From Nannobrachium achirus (lineage: Eukaryota > Chordata > Actinopteri > Myctophiformes > Myctophidae): 64,000 nt of DNA. Positions 1 through 59,830 of this stretch are shown piece by piece. The stretch spans positions 39,262,856 to 39,326,855 of the forward strand of contig OY997651.1 in NCBI GenBank assembly GCA_963921795.1, read 5' to 3'. Each line of letters opens with the position of its first letter. Position 1 is the stretch's first letter. The translations under genes were made by a program, and so were the position numbers. The notes below the pieces were generated by a model, which had not been told where the DNA came from, ran no database searches, and saw only the letters and a list, made by a program, of their open reading frames with translations.

Positions 1-102
1 ACTAAAGGAAACTTCTGATCTAGCTAAATGTTAAAGGCAGGGTCTTGTAGTATCAGAGGTGGGGACTCTCAAGACACATGAATGAATTGGAAGTCACAAT
101 AG

Positions 103-160
103 TGTGTGACTGTGTGTGCGTGCGTGCATGCTTGCGTGCGTGCGTGCATTTGTGCGTCTG
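103..160. repeat. TG/TGCG simple repeat
   Basis: Alternating purine-pyrimidine tract (GTGTGTGCGTGCGTGC), potentially Z-DNA-forming. Confidence 0.8.
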
Positions 161-1488
161 TCCGTCCGACGGTCTCACTCCCTTCAGTGATCCAAAAAAA
201 CAAATCAGCTTGTTCTTTCTCATATTGGGATTTATTATGCAACTCATGCAGCCACAAACCATCCAACGTCAAACTGTTAAAGTATAAATAAACACAGACA
301 TGAATATTGAAACATAAGGCTTAAGTAAAAGGTACTGTAAAGCATAAACATTGCAACTTCCTCAGTGCTTCAAGTGAAAAGAGCAACCAAACTTTTCTTT
401 CACGATGGCTAGCCAGATTGGGAACAAACAAACAAACCTTTCTCTGTCCAGCGACACTCCGTCAATGAACGGAAGAGTCGCTGAGGTGAATTAAATATTA
501 TATTTTGATGATTGCATGATTGTGTTGCATGACCCTGAGACACAGCTGCTGCTGCTGATAGGGATGAGGGAGGATAGGTAAGGAGGTCATAGCTGCCACA
601 TTAGTGGCCTCCCTTGTTTTATGGCTGTGAGAAAGAGATAATGTTCTTGGCTTTTTACAAGCTCTGAGGAGGATGTGTGATGTTTTGTTTTAGCCAATTA
701 AAGAATGAACTGTGAGAGGAGGGCAAGGCAGTCCATCTTTTTGCCTTGCTGAAGCAACATGTCTGATGTGTGAATGTTACAGCGCTGTAAATACATCTTT
801 CTATACCATTTTATATTGCAACTGTGATACTGTGATCAAAACTGATCTGAACTTTGAGTCTTCAATTCCGCTGGGCTTAAGACATGGAGTCCATAAATTA
901 AGTAGGATTTCCATGTCATTGCACACTTGTGAGTCCCCATGAAATCACACCATGGATAAAGTGTTCAGGCACAGTCAAGACAATTAGTACTTCCGTTACC
1001 TCAAGTTCATAGGAAACCCAAGTTCAGAGCCACAGTCTGTCGGATTTCTACATACTGTACTATACTGAATTTTTGTAAACAAACAGGTTTTTCCGGGTAG
1101 TTGTTTTCACAATATAAAATAACGTTTCCTATGTCCTATAGCTATGTCTAGTTTTTCAAACTGTGAATATTTATAACAAAATAATATATTTGAAATAGTC
1201 AACAAGTAACACTCCCTATGGTTGTGTAAGCAACCGTCAGAGCTTTTAAATACAGTACATTTTGTCTTTTGGACAAACGGTTCCAAAGTCACAGGAGGTC
1301 GAGAGAAGTTGTTATTGAGCCTGCCTCCATCTTGCGTGACACCCTGATGGACGGACAGACCTGGAGGCTCTCATAGTAACTGCGACCCGACGGTCGTAAT
1401 AACAATTGCGACTGGTTGTGAGCTTTATAAATTGGCTGTTGTTCCACGTCAATGTCAGATAATTAAATATAGTATTAATTTATGAAAA

Positions 1489-1570
1489 AATCACACCTAG
1501 TGTGAAGTGAGCTGTGCTATTTATGAGTTAATTTCATTAAGCGTCCCGCGAAGCTGGGCCAATGTGGGAT
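1489..1570. repeat. Dispersed repeat, copy of 39969-40047
   Basis: Shares an approximately 80-bp stretch with 39969-40047, including GTGCTATTTATGA and TTTCATTAAGCG. It is the same family inserted in two introns of the gene; the class is not identified. Confidence 0.6.
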
Positions 1571-1868
1571 GGGGCGGCTCATACGTACATACAGTACAGA
1601 CAAAGACAGAGGTAGGAGCGGTTAGCACTGCTCAAAAGCTTAAAACAATGAAATATGAAGATACCAGGTTTCTGCTCGACAGCAACAATATGGTCTGTTC
1701 ATTAACTGGCCACCAGGCACCCCAATGTATCACACTTGTAAAATGGGTAAAAGAGCAATGTGACACTGCAGGTGATTGCAAACTACATGACATGAATCCA
1801 CAAGCATTTTTGGCAGCCTGTTAACTGCATGCTCACTCCTTACGGTATGTGCTCTGCTCTAATTCCAG

Positions 1869-51790
<49,922 letters not shown>

Positions 51791-51839
51791 ACCTGGGGGG
51801 GACAGAGGGTTGGACTGATCAGAGAGACACTCAGAAGAC

Positions 51840-52067
51840 AAGTCAAGTCAACTGTTTTTATATAGCACCAAATCACAGCAAAGGTTGTCTCGTGACACTT
51901 TACATGTAGGGCAGGTCAACACCATACTCTTACAATTCATCCATGAGCAAGCGCTTGGCGATGGCAGCAAGGAAAGAAACCTTGAGAAGAATCTGGCTCT
52001 AGGTGGGCAGCCAACTGCCTTGACTGGTTGAGTTGAGAGAGAGAGGGGGGGCAAAGAGGGAGAGAGA

Positions 52068-52123
<56 letters not shown>

Positions 52124-52135
52124 GATGCGTAGCAA
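51840..52135. repeat. Dispersed fish repeat with (CA)n in 3' UTR/downstream
   Basis: CAAGTCAAGTCAACTGTTTTTATATAGC, then GGTGGGCAGCCAACTGCCTT and GTTGAGTTGAGAGAG, a repeat common in fish genomes, ending in a CA microsatellite (52068-52120). It begins 50 bases after the ehbp1l1 stop, so it is probably transcribed as 3' UTR. Confidence 0.6.
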
Positions 52136-53530
52136 AAACAGTAATAGAAATAACACATATAATTGTCCTTGCAAGCCTGTGGAAGCCTGTTACGCAAGAA
52201 AGCGCACAAACTCCAGGGAAGAAGTCAAGTTAATAACATGCATGGATGGGATATGAATGCGCACAGAAGGATAAGGGAGGGGTGGAGAAAGGAGCTTGGT
52301 GAGTCATGGGAAATCCCTTGGATGTCTTAGTTAAGCCCTGTCTATAGTTAGCCGCAATGGTGTTGTGGAACGCACATAGTCAATCTGAAAGCGCCCATCA
52401 GAATCTTTATTGTCACATCACAGGTTTACTGGTGTAAAACAGTGGGTGATTTTTTTGTTTTTGTTCAAGCTCCATTGCACATCAACACAATGCGTTGAAG
52501 ATACAAAGCATTGCGGGCTTGTAGATTGGCTGTTGTTATCGCTGCGTGATAGCATCATAAGACGTAGCATGAATTAGGCCTAAACCTAGAGAAGCATATC
52601 TAATTGACTTAATTCAAAATATTGCAGAGTAAATATAGAACAGTAAATCGTGCTCTCTCTTCTGGTCTCTCTCATGTGTCCCCTACATGGGCAATACTAT
52701 GTCTTGTGTTATTGAACGGGCCTCTGCCAAAAAATACAAGTTGACCATGCTCGGTCTCCGAGACATCGAAACCCCAGGGAGCACTCCTTGTTTTGTTTGT
52801 GCCTTGAGTGTGGATTCCTTGCAGATTTTCTTTTTTTTAGGTTATGTTACAGACACACTTTGTTTTGAATGTAAAGTTTGCTGGTTGTAAATGTGTGCTT
52901 GTTGGTTAGATTTTTTTTAATATACTGTAGATACAAGTTACTGAAAAGTTACTGAATTCATCACCATAATTGCCTTACTGTAAGATATATTGCGGTATAA
53001 ATGGTCATGCAGTTGATCTCACAGTACAAGTACTTGCATGTATCTGCTATTTACAGTACAGTGGATGTGGAGTGGTGATTCAGAAAGCCATCTTTGGACA
53101 GTCCTTTTGAAGCGTGTGGTTTAAATTGCGTGAGACGTGTATGTTGACTGGATGTTGACCCAAGATAACAGAGGGTGAGGTTTGAAAACGGATACAAAAA
53201 ATGGGAAGTGATATTGTTGACAAAGAAATTGTACATGTTACGCAAAAAAAGAAGCTTATTCTAAGTTATTGAATTAATTTAAGGTTTTACGTTATTTATT
53301 CAGAATGCATCATCCAGAGAACCTGCATGCTTTGTATTTCTTTTTGGGGGTTTTAGCCAGAGCTCAAAAGAAAACAATTAATAAGAACCATTTTTTATTG
53401 ACAGTATTTTGCATCTTCCACTTTATAGTTCTTATTGAAGTGATTATTTTTTAACTATCTAAAGCCAAAAAACTTATAATCAACCTTATTTCAACCCTCC
53501 TTATGAGGGAAAAGTTTATGTTTCTGAGAT
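52136..53530. other. Intergenic, little recognisable
   Basis: A degenerate right arm of the palindrome family is at 52509-52537 (GGGCTTGTAGATTGGCTG). Otherwise AT-rich DNA with no supported gene. Confidence 0.5.
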
Positions 53531-53645
53531 TGAAAGGACAACGTTTGTTTTTTACAACAAGGGTTCATATTTTAGATTGTAATTGCATTTACTGCTTTCT
53601 ATCATCTACCATTTTAGCGATTTTGATTTCAGTGGGCGGGGGCAT
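53530..53645. repeat. Left arm of inverted repeat flanking the Ngaro-like element
   Basis: AAGGACAACGTTTG ... AACAAGGGTTCATATTTTAG ... TTGATTTCAGTGGG is the reverse complement, with indels, of 58190-58345. Confidence 0.75.
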
Positions 53646-53680
53646 GCGCCATGCGTACAAGGGGCTAAATATGTCTTTTT

Positions 53681-53903
53681 ATGATGTTGGAACAACAAAG
53701 GTTCAGGAGAATAGACCACACCGGATAACCACCTTCTCTCTTCCCTAATCATCTCCAATCTAACCTGCTTTTCTCCTCCCCACCTCGCTTGCTACAGGTC
53801 TAACTGATAACACCTCCTCCCTTATCTCCTCCTACCAGGTTAATCAAGCGCTGTATTTAAACCTGGCCGTGCTCACAGCACTTCCCTGCTCAGTTTCTCG
53901 CAT
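53681..53903 (+). repeat. Split repeat A1
   Basis: Starts ATGATGTTGGAACAAC; includes AGACCACACC (53713-53722) and TGTATTTAAACC, a possible promoter element. The last 13 bases are partly duplicated just after it. Confidence 0.85.
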
Positions 53904-54012
53904 GGCTCAGTTTCTCGCATTGCGCGAAACACACGCATCTTGTACCTCGTACAAAAACCCTTTTTGTCTTTGACAAAGTTTGTCTTAATCGACATTTTCA
54001 AAAACCATCGCC

Positions 54013-56269
54013 ATGGAAAACGACGAACCCATGGACCTGCTCGCGTCTGAGGACGAGATCCCGCCGACCGCGGACCTCAGACTGGTCCTGAACAGGCAGC
54101 GAGCCACCGCCACCGCCATCACCACCACCGCGGCCACCAGAACCTCCACTTCCACCACCACTACGCCGCCACCTTCCCTCACTCCCGCACGGAGCCATCA
54201 CTTATCACCGGCGCGTTCTACTCACCGCCCCTCCGCTGCCTCCGCCACCGGCCCGTACACCAGGAGTCGTTCTGTCACCTCCGTGCTATCAGCCAGGTCA
54301 GTCACTCCCTCCTTTGCCATTAAAGATTGGACCATACGTGGCTTACAGAACGCCCTGATTAGCCTAAACGTAACTTTTCCCCGTGTTGCAGTTAAAGCCA
54401 CTCTGTTTGATCTTTACTGTAATGCTATGCGAGATCCCTCCATGCCCGGTCCGTCGCACGTTGATGACGCGGGACCGACAGGCGTGTCAGAGGGAATCCC
54501 CGGGGAATCCCCGTCCCGCCCACCCCCTAGGAAAGCTGCTCGTAAAACACGTCACGTCGCTTCCCCCGCCATTTCCCCCGCTGTCACTACTCATGTCTCT
54601 GCAACCACTGTTCACTCTTCCCCATCCACGTATCCCAACCCACTGTTGCACTTACTTAACTTGTATGCACAGGGGACTGTACAAACCCAAACCCCCGTCC
54701 AATCTTCCATTATTCTCGGCCACACACAAACACCCCCCCCTCCCCCCCCGCAATCAGGCCACGGGTCTAACGACCCAAAGCCAATCTGTCCTCCCTCCCT
54801 CCACAGCTAATCAGCTCACTTTTTCCCAAAGCCAATCTGTCCTCCCTCCCTCCACAGCTAATCAGCTCACTTTTTCCCACACCCAGGCCCAAACTGTTCC
54901 CCCTCCCCCCACCATGTTCAATCAGCCTACTCGCTTCCAACAGGCTTTAACTGCCCCCCCCCCCCCCCCCACAGCTAATCAGCTCATTTTTTCCCACACC
55001 CAGGCCCAAATTGTTCCCCCTCCCCCCACCATGTTCAATCAGCCTACTCGCTTCCAACAGGCTTTAACTGCCCCCCCCCCCCCCACGGCCAATCAGCTCC
55101 CACACACCCTACCACAGGCTCCATTTCCCATCCTCCGCCTTCCTGCCACAGCCAACCAGGCCGCCCACCTCAACCCACAGATCCAAATGCCCCTCCCCCT
55201 CCCATCCATGTATAACCAAGCCCAGGTCCAAATGCCCCTCCCCCTCCCCTCCACGTATAACCAAGCCACCTTTCCTCCCATACCCACGCAGTCTGCTCTG
55301 CCCCTCCCTTCCCAGCCATTCTACCAACCCATAGCCCAGGCTCAAGTCCACACCCCCATACCTCAATTCACATATTCTCTCTCCACAGCCCTGCCTGTAC
55401 CCGTACCCCCGTCGGCCATCTCCGCCAACCCGATGCCGGTGTCAAACACCCTTCGCCACCAGATCCTCCAGGGTATGGACGTGGACTTAGCCGCACTAAT
55501 CAAACCCTCTGCTTTTTCCCACCAGGCCAGGACCGTAGACTGCGGAGGGGTGTCCATCACCCTCCGCGATCTCAATTCCTCCTCTAACCCCACCATTCTC
55601 TCCCCCAAAGAGTTTGCCCTGGCTTTCTCCCTCTACCGGAACGTCATTTGTTCCGTTTTCCCCCACCGCAGGCAGGAGCTGAATGATTATTTGCAGATAA
55701 TCATCGACCTAGCCTTACGCTTCCCGGGGGCCCTCTTTTATCACTACCACAGGCAGTTCGCAGCGACGGCGGCAGCTCGACTCCAGCAGTCAAACCAGCT
55801 GACCTACTGGGGCGCACTGGACTCCGAGATGTACTGCCGGCTCTTTGCCGGCAGAACTGCCGTCGCCTGCGAACTGTGCAGCTGCCCGGCCCACCCCACC
55901 TCAGCTTGCGTCCTCGCCACCTCCCGCCCCACAGCCCCCACTTCATCCACCCGGCCATCGTCCCACCAGGTACCACAGACCCACACACAATTCCCACAGC
56001 CCATGACCCCCCCAGCTAGGTCCCCAACCCAAAGTCCCACCACCTCCCCAGCCTCCTCCCAGGACAGGGACCGTCGAGGCCGCCCCGTGCTCTTCGTCGG
56101 GTCAAAAATGCTGTGCAACAATTTTAATGACCAGGGCTGTAAATCGTCCGCATGTAAATTGTTGCATGTGTGCTCCTCTTGCGGCGGAGCCCATTCCCTT
56201 GTCGCATGCCCCCACACAACCCCACCAAAACCCTTAAGCAGCCGACGAACGGAGCACTATTCATTGTAG
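54013..56269 (+). pseudogene. Gag-like ORF of Ngaro/DIRS type, frameshifted
   Basis: Begins MENDEPMDLLASEDEIPPTA in one frame (open to 54810). The downstream two thirds are open in the next frame (54383-56269). The shift probably lies at the C-tract near 54730-54750, where the two frames carry equivalent Pro-rich sequence. The middle is Pro/Gln repeats. The C-terminal part has YWGALDSEMYCRLFAG and a finger C-x6-C-x4-C-x4-H-x-C-x2-C-x4-H-x4-C (CNNFNDQGCKSSACKLLHVC start), as in Gag proteins of fish DIRS/Ngaro elements. Could be sequencing error or slippage at poly-C. Confidence 0.75.
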
Positions 56270-56455
56270 CGGCTTCCCTTGGGGTTCAGAATGGACCAGC
56301 CGCTCTGTCCTCATCCACTCAGTCAACCAAACCACCGTAGAGATAATTAACAAGGCAGTTCCTCCTCACTCCCCATTCACACGTACATTCGCTCTAATGC
56401 CCACGACCTCCGCCAAGCTCACTCAGTGCTCGTCCATAAATCACGGCTCCTTTTT

Positions 56456-57138
56456 GGGGACTCTGTTCGGGCCCAGCTATAAGCTGTCCAGAAACAAGCC
56501 GTCCAGACACAGGCTGTCCAGAGCCCCAGAGCCAAACTACCCAGGGCTCGTGCCCCGAGCACTCAGCCCCCCCCGCCTTCTCCGCTCCACTCAGCAATGC
56601 CCGTCCTCGCTAAAACATCACAATCCCTCCCGTTAACTCACTGGGTTCATTCCACCATCCATCAAACCATTCACTCCTCTCCAACCCGGCCAATCCCCCC
56701 ATCCACAACAGCAACCATTCACTCACTACAGTCACGGCGTTCCGCCGCCGTCCTGTCACCTAAGCAAAGGCGTTTCCGCCTTCTCCCTGTCACCCAAGCA
56801 AAGGCGTTCCGCCTTCCCCTCGTCTAAGCAAAGGCGTTCCGCCTTCCCCTCGACTAAGCCAAGGCGCTCGCCTACCTTCCTGTCACCTAACCAAAGCGTC
56901 GTCGCCGCTTTACTTAGCAGGTGTTGTTGCCACCTTCCTGTCACCTAACCAAAGCGTTGTCGCCGCTTTACTTAGCAGGTGTTGTCGCCACCTTCCTGTC
57001 CCGAGGCACCTCCCTGGCCTCTTCTTTTCCCCATTCTACCTCCAAACGTATTTCCATGCCTCCATGTTCTCCAAATACATTTTAATAAATACAACCCAAG
57101 TGTGTCTCTGTTTGATGGTGTGGTCTTTACTAGTGAAA
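56456..57138 (+). repeat. Split repeat B1
   Basis: Contains three tandem hairpin units around AAAGGCGTTCCGCCTT (56761-56870), two about 60-bp repeats (CCAAAGCGTCGTCGCCGC) and a poly(A) signal AATAAA at 57084. Confidence 0.88.
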
Positions 57139-57360
57139 TGATGTTGGAACAACAAAGGTTCAGGAGAATAGACCACACCGGATAACCACCTTCTCTCTTC
57201 CCTAATCATCTCCAATCTAACCTGCTTTTCTCCTCCCCACCTCGCTTGCTACAGGTCTAACTGATAACACCTCCTCCCTTATCTCCTCCTACCAGGTTAA
57301 TCAAGCGCTGTATTTAAACCTGGCCGTGCTCACAGCACTTCCCTGCTCAGTTTCTCGCAT
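57138..57360 (+). repeat. Split repeat A2
   Basis: Same 223 bp as A1. It abuts B1 directly. Confidence 0.88.
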
Positions 57361-57471
57361 CCCGCCTCCACCCCATTCTCCTCCCTATCTACAGTAACTA
57401 ACCTTCTCACGCATCCTTCTCAGATAACTAACATTCATTTGCATCCTTCCACAGATACCAGTTCCAAAAGG

Positions 57472-58154
57472 GGGGACTCTGTTCGGGCCCAGCTATAAGC
57501 TGTCCAGAAACAAGCCGTCCAGACACAGGCTGTCCAGAGCCCCAGAGCCAAACTACCCAGGGCTCGTGCCCCGAGCACTCAGCCCCCCCCGCCTTCTCCG
57601 CTCCACTCAGCAATGCCCGTCCTCGCTAAAACATCACAATCCCTCCCGTTAACTCACTGGGTTCATTCCACCATCCATCAAACCATTCACTCCTCTCCAA
57701 CCCGGCCAATCCCCCCATCCACAACAGCAACCATTCACTCACTACAGTCACGGCGTTCCGCCGCCGTCCTGTCACCTAAGCAAAGGCGTTTCCGCCTTCT
57801 CCCTGTCACCCAAGCAAAGGCGTTCCGCCTTCCCCTCGTCTAAGCAAAGGCGTTCCGCCTTCCCCTCGACTAAGCCAAGGCGCTCGCCTACCTTCCTGTC
57901 ACCTAACCAAAGCGTCGTCGCCGCTTTACTTAGCAGGTGTTGTTGCCACCTTCCTGTCACCTAACCAAAGCGTTGTCGCCGCTTTACTTAGCAGGTGTTG
58001 TCGCCACCTTCCTGTCCCGAGGCACCTCCCTGGCCTCTTCTTTTCCCCATTCTACCTCCAAACGTATTTCCATGCCTCCATGTTCTCCAAATACATTTTA
58101 ATAAATACAACCCAAGTGTGTCTCTGTTTGATGGTGTGGTCTTTACTAGTGAAA
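57472..58154 (+). repeat. Split repeat B2
   Basis: Same 683 bp as B1, with AATAAA at 58100. It ends GGTGTGGTCTTTACTAGTGAAA, an inverted match to AGACCACACC of the A repeats. Confidence 0.88.
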
Positions 58155-58189
58155 GACACAATAAGCCGGCGATTTCTTTATTACTATTT

Positions 58190-58345
58190 ACACCCACTGA
58201 AATCAGAATTGTTAAAATCGCTAAGCAGTAATTGAAAACATAAGCAGTAAATTAAAACATTTTAGCACTCGTCTTTTCTTTTCTCTAATTACAATCTAAA
58301 ATATGAACCCTTGTTATAAAAAAACAAACAAAGTTGTCCTTTAAG
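58190..58345. repeat. Right arm of inverted repeat flanking the Ngaro-like element
   Basis: CCCACTGAAATCAGAA ... CTAAAATATGAACCCTTGTT ... GTTGTCCTTT mirrors 53530-53645, with an extra internal AT-rich stretch. Confidence 0.75.
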
Positions 58346-58439
58346 AGGTAGATTGAAGGTTTGTGCCTTCAGACATCCCCAAATAATGAATCATTTGACT
58401 CTGTGTATGGTTAATAACAGGACATGGAAAACAGAACCT

Positions 58440-58750
58440 GCGTTCCAATAGATCTACATTTCATTGGTTTAAAATAATATTTTGTCGTTGTCGGGTGGAA
58501 ACCTTGTGATGTGATGTAGATCTGCTATTTTCACTCATTTTGTGCGACACGTTTGTATGATAAAGTAGGGCTTTAATTTATGAAAAGATTGTACAAATTT
58601 GGAGATACAAGGTTTCTGCCTGACAGTGATGTGGGGTTGCACACAACCCACAAACCCACATAGGAATGTCATTACTGATGTTAAAAAATCAAATCTAGAA
58701 TCTCACAGTGACACCTTGTGAGCGTGTAGATTAGGCTATTTATGCTACTT
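58440..58750. repeat. Palindrome-family repeats, degenerate copies 13 and 14
   Basis: A right arm at 58510-58535 (GATGTAGATCTGCTATTTTCAC) lies between GTTGTCGGGTGGAAACCTTG and its inverted partner near 58600. A second eroded palindrome lies at 58692-58745. Confidence 0.6.
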
Positions 58751-59184
58751 GTGCGTGGTACTGCCATACGGCAGTATGAAAAAACAAAAAATTATTAATC
58801 ATGGAGAAGTTTTTTTCCTAACAGTGACGATATATTTCCTGCTTTGTCAGCGAACAAAAGCAATTTGTGCGCCCAAGAACGTCACTTCTGCTGTCTGGTA
58901 GGTTTCTGTGTTTTATAGTTTGCGGTTATTTTCCAGCCTGAAACCCCGTCATCACAATGCCATACTGTTGCTGGTGGCAACATTCAACCTGTGCCTTTGA
59001 AATTATTACAGATTGTGTTTTTGTAACTGATTGCTGTTCTGGAAAGGTTTCGATTGTTGTTTTAATGTTATATTTGCACTATTTGTAAAGATTGGAAAAT
59101 ACAAAGCTATTTTAGATGTCTTTAAACTGATCGTCTGATTGCTGTTTCATTTTACTCAGTCGATACACATTATTCTAAGATTAT

Positions 59185-59830
59185 TATTGTTTATTTATTT
59201 TTTGCTTTATTCAAATAGTTGATAGAGAGATAGGAAACCTATTTCAGAGTGAAACCATGAAGTACATGACGGGAGTCGGATTTGAACTCGGACCCTTGCG
59301 ACTCACAAGGAGCATGTAAGTCAGGGTTCCCCAAAAGGCAGCCCGCGGGCCATTTGCGGCCCGCGGGGGGCTACTGTCAGGCCCCCACCAACCCCAGTAA
59401 TAATGGTGGTATAAGAGCAGCAACAACACTAGTAGTCGTTGTTGGGTGGAAATCTCGTATCTCCAAATGTGTACGTTCTTTCGCAAATCATACAAGGCCG
59501 TCGCACAAAAGTAGTGAAAACAGCCGATCCACAAGCACACAACGCCTCGCACACAACGGTGCGAGGCGTTGTGTGCTTGTAGATTGGCTGTTTTCACTAG
59601 TTTAAATCATTTTTAAAATGATAAATGCAAAACGAACGGTTTTTGGATATACAAGATTTTCACCCGACAACGACTATATCTGAACTGTCGCTGGAGTAGC
59701 AGGAACGCCACCGTCGCCCCCTGCAATGTTGTGGCCCTCGGCTTGGTACCCTAGACATAATTCGGCCCTTGGGGAAAACTAATTGGGGAACCCTGATGTA
59801 AGTGGTCCATACACTAACATGTGCTGCGAA
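59185..59830. repeat. SINE-like repeat interrupted by a hAT element
   Basis: GGATTTGAACTCGGACCC (about 59279) is a reversed tRNA-type B box in a TTTATT...GATAGAGAGATAGGAAA context. The hAT element 59322-59795 sits in it. Confidence 0.5.
59322..59795. mobile_element. Non-autonomous hAT element with central palindrome (copy 15)
   Basis: Ends CAGGGTTCCCCAA and TTGGGGAACCCTG; perfect 8-bp target duplication ATGTAAGT (59314-59321, 59796-59803). 474 bp, non-coding. A 13-bp-plus inner inverted pair (CGTTGTTGGGTGGAAATC and mate) surrounds the palindrome 59513-59598, whose centre nearly equals the element centre. Confidence 0.9.

Larger units (their letters stand above)
1..1868. other. Intron of ehbp1l1 (5' end cut by window)
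   Basis: No exon recognised. Contains a TG/TGCG-rich simple repeat at about 103-160 and a dispersed-repeat copy at about 1489-1570. A tract at about 1640-1690 resembles the outer arm of palindrome-bearing elements near 58485 and 59430. Confidence 0.6.
53681..58154 (+). mobile_element. Ngaro-like retroelement with split direct repeats, non-autonomous
   Basis: Layout A1 (53681-53903), Gag-like ORF, B1 (56456-57138), A2 (57138-57360), 111-bp spacer, B2 (57472-58154). A copies are 223 bp and B copies 683 bp, equal in length and apparently identical within each pair. A1-ORF-B1-A2-B2 is the split-direct-repeat structure of Ngaro-type tyrosine-recombinase retrotransposons. Only about 190 bases separate the Gag stop from B1, so reverse transcriptase, RNase H and recombinase are missing. 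A tandem pair of elements, the second internally deleted, would give the same picture. Confidence 0.75.

Noticed and set aside
54013-54810. Independent 265-codon host gene
   Set aside because: It sits inside the split-repeat element and continues, after a frame change, into the Gag-like part.
53681-58154. Ordinary LTR retrotransposon
   Set aside because: The outer ends (A1 and B2) are not copies of each other; the order A-B-A-B with an ORF after the first A does not fit LTRs, and no polymerase is present.
56397-58231. Paired ORFs of 60-79 codons
   Set aside because: They fall in the B repeats and A/B junctions of the Ngaro-like element, with no Gag or enzyme motif.
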